A stretch of DNA of 64,000 nt from Gemmatimonadota bacterium (GCA_029863645.1 JAOTVA010000002.1:1-64000); one strand, 5' to 3'. Shown: positions 24,737-33,819, counted from the stretch's first letter. Notes: a model not told the origin generated them from the letters alone. Made by a program: numbers and translations.

Positions 24737-26328
24737 CGCTGTCGGCACGCTTCGAGGGCGCCACCGTCGCGTCTGCGTTGGCGACTCGTGCGACCTCCGA
24801 TCCGGAAGGCGTCTACCTTCGCTTCGGGGACGACCGGATGACGTTCGGGACCGTGGAGTCGCAGGCCGAGGCGTTGGCGGCGTCACTCTCTCATTTTGGG
24901 CTTCAGGCCGGCGACCGACTCGCGCTCGTGCTGCCCCCATGCCCCGAGTTCGTCGTCAGCGTTTTCGCGTCCGCGAAGCTTGGCACGGTGATCGTCCCGT
25001 TGAATCCGCAGTCGCCGGCCAGCGAGTTGCAGTACGCGCTCCGGCACTCTGAGGCCGCGTGCGCGGTGATCATCGAAGAGGCGTTCGGAATCGACCACCT
25101 CGCGCTGTTCGAGGACCTGATGCCCCAGCTTCCCGAGCTGCGTCACATTGTGACCGTCGGGCAAGAAGACCTCTGGTACGGCGCGGACGTCTTCCAGTTC
25201 GAGGATCTCGTGTCGGCCGGAGCCGGTCGCGACTACGTAGCGAACACCGCGGAATCGGACCATCGCTGCTTCGCGCTGGTGTACACGTCGGGCACGATGG
25301 GCAAGCCGAAAGGTGTCGAACTAAGCGACGCGAACCTGCTGGCCGCCGCCGCGGGCACTGCGGATGCGATCGGACTCGGTGAAGAGGACACCGTGGTCGG
25401 CGTATCAGCACTCTTCCACGTCTTTGGCCTGGGGCCCGGGCTTCTCTCGACGCTGCTCGCCGGGGCGTCCGTCGTCCTGCACCAGGGCACTGAGCCGGAC
25501 GAGGTGTTGGACAGCGTCGAGCGCCACGGAGCGACCGTCCACTACGGGATCCCCACCCACTTCGTGGCCGAGCTGAATGCCCTCGCCGAGCGGCCCCGTG
25601 ACCTTGCGTCACTGCGACTGCTCTTGATCGCTGGAGCGCCGGTGGGAGACGAGCTCATCGCGCGTCTCGCAGCCGAGCTCGACGTGACCGTGACCACGGC
25701 GTATTCCGTGACCGAGACGGCATCGACGGTGAGCGTCTCGCGACTCGACGATCCTCAGGACAAGCGCCGCTTCACGGCCGGTCGCCCCATAGCGGGCACC
25801 TCGGTACGGATCCTCGAAGCGGACGGTTCCGAGCTACCCGTCGAAAGCGTGGGCGAGATCGCTGTCCGAGGGCCCGGGGTCATGCTGGGCTACCACAGAC
25901 AGCCCAAGGAGACCTCGGGCGCGCTCGATTCCGACGGATACTTCCTCACGGGGGACCTCGGCCTGCTAGACGAAGAAGGGTACCTGCATTTGGTAGGCCG
26001 TAAGAAGGACGTTATCATTAAGGCTGGTTACAACGTGTACCCCCGGGAAGTAGAGGCTCGAATCGAGTCCCATCCGGCGGTGCAAGAGGTTGCGGTGATG
26101 GGAATACCCGACCCGCTTCTCGGTGAAGCCATCTGTGCCTGCATCGTCCCGGTTGAGGGTGCGATCGTCACGGGCCAGGAGATCTTGGATTGGTGCCGCG
26201 AAACGCTCGCGGATCCCAAGGTTCCCGACACGGCTCATTTCTTGGACGAGTTGCCCCGAACGGACACGGGACAGGTACGGCGGACCGATCTCTCCCGTCA
26301 GATTCGATCGAAGGGACAGTCGGCCTGA
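24733..26328 (+). CDS. AMP-forming acyl-CoA ligase
   Basis: 531-residue adenylate-forming enzyme. It has the P-loop motif YTSGTMGKPKGVELS, a 'YSVTETAS' A5 motif, 'GYFLTGDLGLLDEEGYL' (A7), 'GRKKDVIIKAGYNVYPREVE' (A8 hinge), and a C-terminal Lys (TGQVRR region lacks an obvious GK; Arg occupies part of the A10 motif 'RTDTGQVRR'). Family: long-chain fatty acid/aryl acid CoA ligases. Typical A10 is PxTxxGKxxR, so the missing catalytic Lys (Gln here) may weaken adenylation. Start GTG overlaps the aroB stop. Substrate unknown; fatty or aromatic acids are both possible. Confidence 0.85.
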   Translation: MTLSARFEGATVASALATRATSDPEGVYLRFGDDRMTFGTVESQAEALAASLSHFGLQAGDRLALVLPPCPEFVVSVFASAKLGTVIVPLNPQSPASELQYALRHSEAACAVIIEEAFGIDHLALFEDLMPQLPELRHIVTVGQEDLWYGADVFQFEDLVSAGAGRDYVANTAESDHRCFALVYTSGTMGKPKGVELSDANLLAAAAGTADAIGLGEEDTVVGVSALFHVFGLGPGLLSTLLAGASVVLHQGTEPDEVLDSVERHGATVHYGIPTHFVAELNALAERPRDLASLRLLLIAGAPVGDELIARLAAELDVTVTTAYSVTETASTVSVSRLDDPQDKRRFTAGRPIAGTSVRILEADGSELPVESVGEIAVRGPGVMLGYHRQPKETSGALDSDGYFLTGDLGLLDEEGYLHLVGRKKDVIIKAGYNVYPREVEARIESHPAVQEVAVMGIPDPLLGEAICACIVPVEGAIVTGQEILDWCRETLADPKVPDTAHFLDELPRTDTGQVRRTDLSRQIRSKGQSA

Positions 26329-26332
26329 AAAC

Positions 26333-26363
26333 GGAGGCCGCGACGCTCATTGTGAGCGCCTCC
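26333..26363. terminator. bulged hairpin after the acyl-CoA ligase
   Basis: Inner perfect stem CGCTCA/TGAGCG (26344-26349 and 26353-26358, loop ttg) is extended by GGAGG/CCTCC after a 6-base bulge. It sits directly past the stop of the four-gene coupled run and before the NYN-LOTUS gene. No T-tract follows, so it is at best a weak intrinsic terminator. Confidence 0.35.
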
Positions 26364-26455
26364 AGCGGCTTCCCCGACCTCTTCGGCGCTCTAGCGACGT
26401 GGACGAGGTGGGGAGGTCTCGCGGCATCACAATACAGTCTGCGAGAAAGAGCTGA

Positions 26456-28240
26456 ATGACCGCTCCCTACACCAGGGCTCCCCATTTGGGGGTACCCGGA
26501 CACGCGGGGACAGAATCCCTGCACGCCGCGCTGCTCATCGACTTCGACAACGTCACGATGGGCATGCGCAGCGACCTCTCCAAAGAGCTCAAGACCCTCC
26601 TCGATTCCGATGTCATCAAGGGGAAGGTCAGCGTCCAACGCGCGTACGCCGATTGGCGGCGCTATCCCCAGTACATCGTGCCGCTCTCCGAGGCGTCGGT
26701 CGACCTGATCTTCGCCCCGGCCTACGGGAGCAATAAGAAGAACGCCACCGATATCCGCATGGCGATCGACGCGCTCGAGCTCGTCTTCATACGGCCCGAG
26801 ATTGGAACGTACATCCTCCTGACCGGTGACGCCGACTTCTCCAGCCTGGTCCTCAAGCTGAAGGAGTACGGCAAGTACGTGATCGGCGTCGGCATTCAGG
26901 AGTCGAGCTCGGATATCCTCGTCCAGAACTGCGACGAGTACTACTCCTACACGAGCCTCACCGGGCTGACCAAGACGACCGAGCTTCCCGGCCGAGGGCG
27001 CGATCCCTGGGTCCTCGTGAAGGAGTCGGTCGCGAAGATGGTGTCGCGCGGCGACGTCATGCGCTCGGACCGTCTCAAGCAGGTGATGCAGGAGATCGAT
27101 CCTACCTTCGACGAGAAAGGGATCGGCTTCAGCAAGTTCAGCAAGTTCTTGTCCGAAGCCGCTTCGCGTGGGCTGCTCGAGCTCATCAAGGTCGGCAACG
27201 GCCAGTATGAGGTCGGCCCCGCCAAGGGTGGCTCCGGGGGGTCTAGTGGGTCGACTCGTTCGAGCAGCAGCAGCTCGCGGGGGCGTCGTGGCGGTCGCGG
27301 TGGTCGCGGCGGAAAGACGACCGCCGCCCCCGAAGTCTCGCAGCCCGAGCCGGCCACCGAGGCCGCCGCTCCGGGCGGAGACCCGCTCGAGGATGCGTAC
27401 GTCCTCCTTCGGTCAGCGCTCGAGCGCTTGCGAGAGGCCGGGCGGGAGCCCGCACGGGACTCCGACGTGAAGCGGAAGATCCTGGAGGAGCGTCCCGAGT
27501 TCGACGAGACTGAGTTGGGCTTCGCGAAATTCAGCCGCTTCCTGACCCAAGCGGAAGAGCACGGCGTTGTGAGTCTCGATCGCGGGGAGGCGGGGAACCT
27601 GGACGTCTCCTTGACTGAGGGGACCCGTCCGCGCGCGACCGCCGAGGTCCCGCAGACCGAGTCCGAGCCGGACGCCTCATGGGGCACACCGTCCGCGGAT
27701 GGTCCGGCGGAGCCTGAGGCGCCCGAGGAGCCAGCACGACCCGCCGGTCCTATCGTGATCGACGGGCTGCCGACTCCCTCGGAGGAGGCCGGGCTGCGAC
27801 TCGGGCCACGCAGAGGGTCGACGCGCCGTCGAAGCGAAGAGGACGTCATCCCGTTCTTCGAAGGACAGGTGGCCGGCACGGGCGTGACGACTGTGTCGGA
27901 GAGCAGCCCGGCCGGACCTCCGGCCGCTGTGGAGAGCCTGGGTCTGCCGAGCGAGCCCGACGCCATCCTACGATACCTCACCCACCGCTATAGGGGTGTT
28001 GGTGAGAAGACCGCGGAGACCCTCGTTGCTCAATTCGGGTCGGATCTTTTCAAGACGCTGCAGGAGGATCCGGCGGCGATCGAGCGGGTGATTCCGGCCA
28101 ACCGGGCGGAGCAGGTGCTGGAAGCCTGGCGCTCTGACTACGAGCGCCGGACGACGGGCAAGAGCACCGACTCGGGCAGCGGCGGAAACGGTGGCAGACG
28201 TCGAGGACGGGGCCGGTCCCGCGGCCGTAGCCGCGACTGA
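26456..28240 (+). CDS. NYN-domain RNase with two LOTUS (OST-HTH) domains, RG-rich linker and HhH-like C-terminus
   Basis: 594 residues. Residues 22-165 form a NYN/PIN-like nuclease fold with the acidic set LIDFDN (Asp29, Asp31), Asp99 (ATDI) and TGDADF (Asp125, Asp127), consistent with metal-dependent RNA cleavage. Two LOTUS/OST-HTH winged-helix modules follow (about 183-255, containing 'GIGFSKFSKFLSEA', and 310-385, containing 'ELGFAKFSRFLTQA'). They are separated by a Ser-rich then Arg-Gly-rich linker (258-288). A helix-hairpin-helix-like segment (about 505-565, 'GVGEKTAETLVAQFG') precedes a second Arg-Gly tail. NYN plus LOTUS is known in bacteria and in eukaryotic MARF1; target RNAs are unknown. 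Its 3' end overlaps the glycosylase gene by 50 bases. Confidence 0.85.
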   Translation: MTAPYTRAPHLGVPGHAGTESLHAALLIDFDNVTMGMRSDLSKELKTLLDSDVIKGKVSVQRAYADWRRYPQYIVPLSEASVDLIFAPAYGSNKKNATDIRMAIDALELVFIRPEIGTYILLTGDADFSSLVLKLKEYGKYVIGVGIQESSSDILVQNCDEYYSYTSLTGLTKTTELPGRGRDPWVLVKESVAKMVSRGDVMRSDRLKQVMQEIDPTFDEKGIGFSKFSKFLSEAASRGLLELIKVGNGQYEVGPAKGGSGGSSGSTRSSSSSSRGRRGGRGGRGGKTTAAPEVSQPEPATEAAAPGGDPLEDAYVLLRSALERLREAGREPARDSDVKRKILEERPEFDETELGFAKFSRFLTQAEEHGVVSLDRGEAGNLDVSLTEGTRPRATAEVPQTESEPDASWGTPSADGPAEPEAPEEPARPAGPIVIDGLPTPSEEAGLRLGPRRGSTRRRSEEDVIPFFEGQVAGTGVTTVSESSPAGPPAAVESLGLPSEPDAILRYLTHRYRGVGEKTAETLVAQFGSDLFKTLQEDPAAIERVIPANRAEQVLEAWRSDYERRTTGKSTDSGSGGNGGRRRGRGRSRGRSRD

Positions 28241-28880
28241 GCTGCCGACTCCCGCGACGCCCTGGCGGCGTGGGAGTGTGGGCGACCGGGGATTCCCGGA
28301 CGCATACTTGCACCTCCCGGTTCGTGAGGCTGCCAGAGCCCTTCTGGGGGCGGTCCTCGAGTCGACGATGGGGGACAAGCGCGTCAGTGGCGTGATCGTC
28401 GAGACCGAGGCGTACGACGGACCCAACGATCCGGCCTCGCACGCAGCCACCGTGGCAGGCCCGACCCGGCGCAACCGAGCCATGTTCGGCCCCCCGGGCC
28501 GCGCCTATGTCTACCGCAGCTACGGCGTGCATTGGTGCATGAACGTGGTCACCGGTCCGATAGGCCGGCCACAGGCGGTTCTTGTCCGCGGCCTGGACCC
28601 ACTCGAGGGCGACGCGGTGATGCTGGGTCGGCGCGGGGGCAAGCGACCGCTCACGAGCGGGCCGGGCCGGCTGTGTGCGGCGCTCGGAATCACTGACGCA
28701 CTCTACGGCCACGACCTCCGCGAGCCTCCGCTCGTACTCCGGGCGGGCTGGTCTGTGGACGACGACGTCGTGGGCGTATCCGTACGCGTCGGCGTCACCA
28801 AGGCGGCGGACTGGCCCTGTCGCTTCTATGTTCGTGGGTCCACTGCTGTGTCCCGCCCGGATGGTTGGGGAGCGATCTAG
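28191..28880 (+). CDS. 3-methyladenine DNA glycosylase (AAG/MPG family)
   Basis: 229-residue monofunctional glycosylase that removes alkylated purines in base-excision repair. Family blocks: 'ARALLGAVLES', 'VIVETEAYDGPNDPASHA' with the catalytic Glu, 'RNRAMFGPPGRAYVYRSYGVHWCMNVV', and 'LTSGPGRLCAALGI'. The GTG start makes it overlap the NYN-LOTUS gene by 50 bases in another frame. A later start is possible, because the first 30 residues are not conserved. Close coupling with a nuclease-type gene is of interest but may simply reflect compaction. Confidence 0.9.
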   Translation: MADVEDGAGPAAVAATELPTPATPWRRGSVGDRGFPDAYLHLPVREAARALLGAVLESTMGDKRVSGVIVETEAYDGPNDPASHAATVAGPTRRNRAMFGPPGRAYVYRSYGVHWCMNVVTGPIGRPQAVLVRGLDPLEGDAVMLGRRGGKRPLTSGPGRLCAALGITDALYGHDLREPPLVLRAGWSVDDDVVGVSVRVGVTKAADWPCRFYVRGSTAVSRPDGWGAI

Positions 28881-28890
28881 GGGTCGAGCG

Positions 28891-30303
28891 ATGATGGAAC
28901 CGACGTGGATCTCCGTGCTGCCTCCGGTCCTCGCGATCGCCTTGGCGATCTGGACGCGGCAGGTCTACCTGTCCCTGGCGGGCGGGACCTGGCTAGCCTG
29001 GACGATCATCGAGGGCTGGAACCCCCTCGTCGGCCTGGCGTCGACGATCGATGGGGCCATCGCCGTCTTCGGCAGCGACGGCGACGCGAAGGTGATCATG
29101 TTCACCCTTGTGATCGGCGCGCTGATCGCCACGGTCGAGGCCTCCGGTGGCGTCCGTGGCTTCGTGGCCGCCTTGGAGCGGAATCGGTGGGTCGACTCCG
29201 CGAAGCGCGCGCAGCTGCTGGCGTGGGGCACAGGCGTGGTGATCTTCATCGAGTCGAACATCACGGTCTTGGTGGCAGGAGCGATCTCTCGCCCGTTGTT
29301 CGACCGCTATCGCTGCTCGCGTGAAAAGCTTGCCTACATCATCGACTCGACGTCGGCCCCTATCTGCATCCTCATCCCCATGAATGCATGGGGCGCGTAT
29401 AACCTGGGCATCCTGGAAGGGTTAGGCGTCGAGAACGCGCTCACGGTCTTTCTCCAGTCCATCCTGCTGAACTTCTACGCGATCGCGGCTGTTCTCCTCG
29501 TGCTTGCGGTCATCGTGTGGAACATCGACATCGGCCCCATGAAGAAGGCAGAGGCACGGACGCGAGAAGGGCAGCTTCTCTGGCCAGACGCGACGCCGAT
29601 GATCGACGAGGACGTGCTGTCGCCAGAACCGGTCGACGGCGTGACTCCGAGCGCTCTGAACATGGTGGCCCCCATCGCGTCCATGGTGCTCTTCATGCCA
29701 ATAGCTCTCTACATCACCGGAGACGGATCGCTGCTCGACGGATCCGGCTCGACGAGCGTGCTGTGGTCGGTGTTGGTCGGTCTGGCCGTCGCGTGGGCGC
29801 TGTTGCTCGCGACCCGGACGTTCACTGTCGACGCCCTCGTCAAGATCGCCCTCAAGGGTGCGGGGGCGTTGGTGCCCCTCGCGTTGATTCTGTTACTCGC
29901 CCTGGCGTTAGGAGATGTGATCGAGGCACTCGGTACAGGGCGCTACGTAGCGCAAGTGACCGCGGGGACGATGCCCAACTTCGTCTACCTCCCCTTGGTC
30001 TTCGCCGTCTCGGCGGGCATCGCGTTTTCGACTGGTACCAGTTGGGGCACGTTCGCCATCATGCTGCCGATCGCTGTCCCGGCCGCCCTCACGCTCGGAT
30101 TGCCCTTGGCTCCGTTCGTAGCGGCGTCGCTCTCCGGGGGCGTCTTCGGAGACCACTGCTCACCGATCAGCGACACGACGATCATCTCGTCCATGGCCGC
30201 TGCCACGGACCACATCGACCACGTCCGTACCCAGCTGCCCTACGCCCTCATTGGCGGTGCGATTGCGACGGTCTGCTTTGCGGTGCTAGGAGCCACCTTG
30301 TAG
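28891..30303 (+). CDS. NhaC-family Na+/H+ antiporter-like membrane protein
   Basis: 470-residue polytopic inner-membrane protein with about 11 hydrophobic segments. The hallmark 'GDHCSPISDTTIISS' near residue 420 and 'SIEsN'-like 'FIESNITVLVAGAISRPLFD' identify the Na_H_antiporter family (PF03553). Members exchange Na+ for H+, and some carry amino acids or malate/lactate. The start is the ATG pair at 28891/28894; the longer open frame overlaps the glycosylase gene and is a shadow. It begins ten bases after that gene. Ion specificity cannot be read from sequence alone. Confidence 0.88.
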   Translation: MMEPTWISVLPPVLAIALAIWTRQVYLSLAGGTWLAWTIIEGWNPLVGLASTIDGAIAVFGSDGDAKVIMFTLVIGALIATVEASGGVRGFVAALERNRWVDSAKRAQLLAWGTGVVIFIESNITVLVAGAISRPLFDRYRCSREKLAYIIDSTSAPICILIPMNAWGAYNLGILEGLGVENALTVFLQSILLNFYAIAAVLLVLAVIVWNIDIGPMKKAEARTREGQLLWPDATPMIDEDVLSPEPVDGVTPSALNMVAPIASMVLFMPIALYITGDGSLLDGSGSTSVLWSVLVGLAVAWALLLATRTFTVDALVKIALKGAGALVPLALILLLALALGDVIEALGTGRYVAQVTAGTMPNFVYLPLVFAVSAGIAFSTGTSWGTFAIMLPIAVPAALTLGLPLAPFVAASLSGGVFGDHCSPISDTTIISSMAAATDHIDHVRTQLPYALIGGAIATVCFAVLGATL

Positions 30304-30309
30304 CGGATC

Positions 30310-30336
30310 CCGCCCCTTCATGGGGGGTAGGGGCGG
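30310..30336. terminator. GC-rich hairpin between the antiporter and etfB
   Basis: CCGCCCCT (30310-30317) and AGGGGCGG (30329-30336) form a perfect 8-base stem with an 11-base loop, seven bases after the antiporter stop and before etfB. It lacks a T-tract. It could separate the two transcription units or fold in the etfBA leader. Confidence 0.35.
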
Positions 30337-30369
30337 CCGTCCGTTGAACCAGACAGGGAGACGAGCGCC

Positions 30370-31119
30370 TTGAAGCAGGTCGTGTGCCTCAAGCGGGTGC
30401 CAGACACCGAGACCCGCATTCGAATCGACGGGTCGGGAACGAGCATCGACCCTTCCGGCGTCAAGTATGTCATCAGCCCCTACGATGAGTACGCTCTGGA
30501 GCTAGCGTTGCGGACGAAGGAAGCCGCGGGTGAAGGCACCGTCGAGCTCCTCAGCTTCGGCGACACCACCGGTCAGGAGACCCTGCGGAAAGGGCTCGCG
30601 ATGGGTGCCGACGGCGCGGTTCTGCTCACGGGGGAGGCGACCATGGACGGCCTCGCAACCGCGAAGGTCTTGGCCGCCGAGCTGAAAGGGTCCGACGCCC
30701 CACTCGTCTTGTTCGGCGTTAAAGCTGCGGACGATGACCAGCAGCAGGTGGGGCCCATGGTGGCGGTGCTTACCGATCGAGCGTGCGTCACGGGGGTGTC
30801 GTCATTCGAGGTGTCCGCCGGAACAGTGGTGTGCCACCGCGAGGTGGAGGGCGGCTCCGAGGTTGTGGAGGCGGTTCTGCCTGCCGTGCTCACGATCACC
30901 AAAGGGGAGCACGAGCCCCGACTGGCCTCGCTGAAGGGCATCATGGCGGCCAAGAAGAAGCCCCTCGAAGAAAAGCCTGCCGAACGCGTTGGCTCACGCA
31001 TTCGGGTGAGAGGCCTGAGCGAACCGCCGGCCCGCCCGCCAGGACGCATCGTGGGTGAAGGGCCCGACGCGGTGCCCGAGCTCGTGCGTTTACTCCGTGA
31101 AGAAGCAAAGGCGATCTGA
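30370..31119 (+). CDS. etfB: electron transfer flavoprotein, beta subunit
   Basis: 249-residue ETF beta subunit, which binds AMP and pairs with EtfA to carry electrons from flavoprotein dehydrogenases (for example acyl-CoA dehydrogenases) to the quinone pool. Hallmarks are 'MKQVVCLKRVPDTE' at the start, 'SPYDEYALELALR', 'GADGAVLLTG', and the recognition loop plus 'LPAVLTITKGEHEPRLASLKGIMAAKKKP'. The start is TTG, placed by the conserved N-terminal strand with GGGAG upstream. It overlaps etfA by one base (TGATG). Confidence 0.93.
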   Translation: MKQVVCLKRVPDTETRIRIDGSGTSIDPSGVKYVISPYDEYALELALRTKEAAGEGTVELLSFGDTTGQETLRKGLAMGADGAVLLTGEATMDGLATAKVLAAELKGSDAPLVLFGVKAADDDQQQVGPMVAVLTDRACVTGVSSFEVSAGTVVCHREVEGGSEVVEAVLPAVLTITKGEHEPRLASLKGIMAAKKKPLEEKPAERVGSRIRVRGLSEPPARPPGRIVGEGPDAVPELVRLLREEAKAI

Positions 31120-32108
31120 TGCCCAACGTACTCGTGATTGCCGAGACGCGGGACGGGAAGGTCACCGGCGCCTCGCGCGAGGTGACGTCGCTGGCCGCCG
31201 GTGTAGCGAAGTCACTGGGGGGGCACGCCGAGGCACTCTTGCTCGGCGATGTCGGGGCTTCGTCGGAGGCTGGAGGGTTGGGTCGCTTCGGCGCCGCCAC
31301 CATCGCGGTCGCGGAGCACGAGGCGCTGGCCAGCTACCAACCCGAGGCGTATGCACAAGTGGTCGTCTCGCACGTTCGAGCTGGCGACTATTCAGCGGTT
31401 CTCCTTCCGGCGACGACGCTCGGGAAGGACCTCGCTCCCCGCGTGGCCGCACTCCTCGACGTGCCCCTCGCGACAGATGCGACCGGACTCGAAGTAGACG
31501 GCGGCACGGTTGTGGTCGAGCGACCGGTGTACGCCGGGAAGGCCTTCGCGCGTCTGGAGATCGAAGCCACGCCGGTCCTCGTGTCGATTCGTCCCAACGT
31601 CTTTTCGGCGACGGAGACCGACGCCGAAGGAGCGGTCTCCACGTTCACCCCCGACGTCGATCCCTCGACCTGGAAGGTGAAGGTGCTCGAGCGGCTGCAG
31701 GCGACTGGGGGGACGACTGACGTCGCCGAAGCCTCGATCATCGTCTCAGGCGGTCGGGGCATGAAGGACCCCTCGAACTGGAATCTTCTCGAGGGGCTGC
31801 GGGACGCGATGGGATCAGGTGCTGCGCTCGGCGCATCCCGCGCCGTGGTCGACGCCGGGTGGAGGCCGCACAGCGACCAGGTCGGGCAGACAGGCAAGAC
31901 AGTTGCCCCCACGCTCTACATCGCCATCGGCATCTCGGGGGCAATCCAACACTTGGCGGGGATGCGCACGTCCAAGACGATCGTCGCCATCAACAAGGAT
32001 CCATCGGCGCCGATCTTCAACGTCGCGGACTACGGCATCGTCGGGGATCTGTTCGAGGTCGTCCCGCGCCTGACGGAGGAGATCTCGGCCTTGAAGGCGG
32101 GGGACTAG
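31119..32108 (+). CDS. etfA: electron transfer flavoprotein, alpha subunit
   Basis: 329-residue FAD-binding partner of EtfB. The C-terminal FAD domain is clear: '[20 protein letters not shown]', '[12 protein letters not shown]', '[25 protein letters not shown]' and '[21 protein letters not shown]'. The ATG overlaps the etfB stop, ensuring equal synthesis. No dehydrogenase or ETF-quinone oxidoreductase gene lies beside it, so its electron donors are encoded elsewhere. The stop shares the palindrome CTAG with the stop of the convergent M23 lipoprotein gene. Confidence 0.94.
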   Translation: MPNVLVIAETRDGKVTGASREVTSLAAGVAKSLGGHAEALLLGDVGASSEAGGLGRFGAATIAVAEHEALASYQPEAYAQVVVSHVRAGDYSAVLLPATTLGKDLAPRVAALLDVPLATDATGLEVDGGTVVVERPVYAGKAFARLEIEATPVLVSIRPNVFSATETDAEGAVSTFTPDVDPSTWKVKVLERLQATGGTTDVAEASIIVSGGRGMKDPSNWNLLEGLRDAMGSGAALGASRAVVDAGWRPHSDQVGQTGKTVAPTLYIAIGISGAIQHLAGMRTSKTIVAINKDPSAPIFNVADYGIVGDLFEVVPRLTEEISALKAGD

Positions 32109-32551
32109 CGCCCGGGCTTGCCCCCGAGGAGGGGCACCGGATCGACTTCATGCCCGGCACGCCACACTTCAAAATGCAGATGCGGAGCCGTGGCATCTCC
32201 TGACTGGCCGCTCAGTCCGAGCACTTCGCGCCCGCCGACCCGCTGTCCTTGGCGAACACGGATCGTCGAGAGGTGTGCGTAGACCGTCAGGATCGATGCT
32301 CCGTGGTCGAGCCAGACGACGTTGCCGAAGCCGGACATGGTCCCCGCGAAGCGCACCGTGCCCGCAGCCATCGAGCGGATCTCCGTGCCCGTGGGGACAC
32401 GTAAGTCGACCCCGCGATGAATGTCCGGACTGGAGCCTCGGAAGCGCAGTCCGAAATCCGACGTGAGGGGTGCGTCGACCGGCCACCGTGGAATGCCGCA
32501 CGCACCGCTCGACAGGAGCGCCACGGCGACGAGAAGCAGCCTGATGCTCAC
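32105..32551 (-). CDS. M23-family (LytM) peptidase lipoprotein
   Basis: 148 residues. The GTG start overlapping moeA (GTGA) gives a lipoprotein signal (lipobox SGAC, Cys18). The rest is one LytM domain with intact Zn2+ ligands: HRGVD (His45, Asp49) and HLHFE (residues 124-128), plus HxS-type 'YAHLS'. It is expected to cleave peptide cross-bridges in peptidoglycan from an outer- or inner-membrane anchor. The protein is minimal, with no coiled coil or LysM, unlike the degenerate EnvC-like protein at 55711. It is the last gene of barrel-moeA-M23. Confidence 0.88.
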   Translation of the reverse strand: MSIRLLLVAVALLSSGACGIPRWPVDAPLTSDFGLRFRGSSPDIHRGVDLRVPTGTEIRSMAAGTVRFAGTMSGFGNVVWLDHGASILTVYAHLSTIRVRQGQRVGGREVLGLSGQSGDATAPHLHFEVWRAGHEVDPVPLLGGKPGR

Positions 32552-33819
32552 GGCTCCCGGATGAGCATGACGGTCACCTCGTCCCCTTCCTCGACCGCGG
32601 AGACACCCTCCTCGATGATCGTGAGCCCCTCGGTTCGAGCCAGCCCGCTGACCAGGCCAGAGCCCTGCGAACCCGTGAGACGGACCGTCGCGTCGCCGGC
32701 GGAGCCGTCCACACCGACGCGCAGGAAGTAGGTGAGCGCCGCCGGGGTACGGAGGGGTACGCTCGCCCGGCAGACGATCTTCCGCCGCTCGGTTCGAGCG
32801 TGGCCACCCAGCCGCCGCAGGAACGGTCGCACGAAGACCTCGAACGTGACGAAGGCGGACGCGGGATTGCCGGGTAGGCTGAAGACCGGCTGGCGACGTG
32901 AGCCGCGCGGCAGCCATCCAAACCCAACGGGGCTCCCGGGCCTCATCCGGACCCGCCAGAAGTCCGGCTCATATCCCAAGCCGTCCAAAACGCGCTTCAC
33001 GAGGTCTGCCTCTCCCATCGAGGCTCCCCCGATCGTAACAAGGACGTCTGCGTCGGCGGCCTGCGAGATCCTCGCGGCCAACGCTTCGCGCGAGTCATCG
33101 GCGATCCCAAGCCGCTCGGGGCGGCCGCCTGCCTCGGCGACCATAGCGGCCAGCATGGGCCCGTTGGAGTCTGGGATGCCAAGGCCGGCCCTGACGTCGC
33201 CGAAGCGATCCGGGCTCCGCAGCTCGTCGCCGGTCGTGAGAATGGCGACCGAGGCGGGACGGCACACCGGAACCTGTTGGAGGCCGGCCGCGGCCAGGAC
33301 ACCGATCGATCCAGGAGAAAGCGTATGCCCTCGGGCGAGGAGCAGCTCGCCGGGTCTCATGTCTTGACCAGCGGGTCGGACGTTCTTTTCGGCGTCCCGG
33401 TCGTTCCGAACCTGCACGGATCCGCTATCGCCTTCGGCATCCGTGTCTTCGACCCTGATGACGGAGTCGGCCCCTGGCGGAACCGGCGCCCCGGTCATGA
33501 TGCGTACTGCCTCGCCTCTTTCGACGACAGCACCGGACGGGTCACCGGCGCGCACCTGGCGTGTCACGACGAGCCGGAGCGGGGCAGATGGGCTGGCTCC
33601 CTGGACGTCCTCGGCCCGGACGGCGTAGCCGTCCATGGCGCTGTTGTCCCAAGGGGGTAGTGTCACATCGGACACCACGTCGTTCGCCAGCGCGAAGCCG
33701 ACACTGGAGTCGAGTGAGACGGAAATGGAGTCGAGTTGCGCCGCGCCGCTCACGACCCTGTTGAATGCCTCTTCCACACTCAGCCAGTCGGCCGAACGCG
33801 ACTCGAAGCTTCGGGTCAC
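32548..33819 (-). CDS. moeA: molybdopterin molybdenumtransferase
   Basis: 423-residue MoeA, which inserts molybdate into adenylated molybdopterin. Conserved features are 'LPPWDNSAMDGYAVR', 'GEAVRIMTGAPVPPGADSVIRVED', 'ILTTGDEL', 'DSNGPMLAAMV', 'TIGGASMGEADLVK', 'MRPGSPVGFG' and 'FSLPGNPASAFVTFEVFV'. The start is GTG at 33819, which overlaps the stop of the barrel-protein gene; the frame is open further but non-homologous. It is odd to find it between a barrel-like envelope protein and an M23 lipoprotein with NTGA couplings on both sides. moaC is at 54069. Confidence 0.93.
   Translation of the reverse strand: MTRSFESRSADWLSVEEAFNRVVSGAAQLDSISVSLDSSVGFALANDVVSDVTLPPWDNSAMDGYAVRAEDVQGASPSAPLRLVVTRQVRAGDPSGAVVERGEAVRIMTGAPVPPGADSVIRVEDTDAEGDSGSVQVRNDRDAEKNVRPAGQDMRPGELLLARGHTLSPGSIGVLAAAGLQQVPVCRPASVAILTTGDELRSPDRFGDVRAGLGIPDSNGPMLAAMVAEAGGRPERLGIADDSREALAARISQAADADVLVTIGGASMGEADLVKRVLDGLGYEPDFWRVRMRPGSPVGFGWLPRGSRRQPVFSLPGNPASAFVTFEVFVRPFLRRLGGHARTERRKIVCRASVPLRTPAALTYFLRVGVDGSAGDATVRLTGSQGSGLVSGLARTEGLTIIEEGVSAVEEGDEVTVMLIREP

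Noticed and set aside
26947-27981. 344-residue Ser/Arg-rich minus-strand frame opposite the NYN-LOTUS gene
   Set aside because: Low-complexity mirror of the RG- and Ser-rich linker; no domain.
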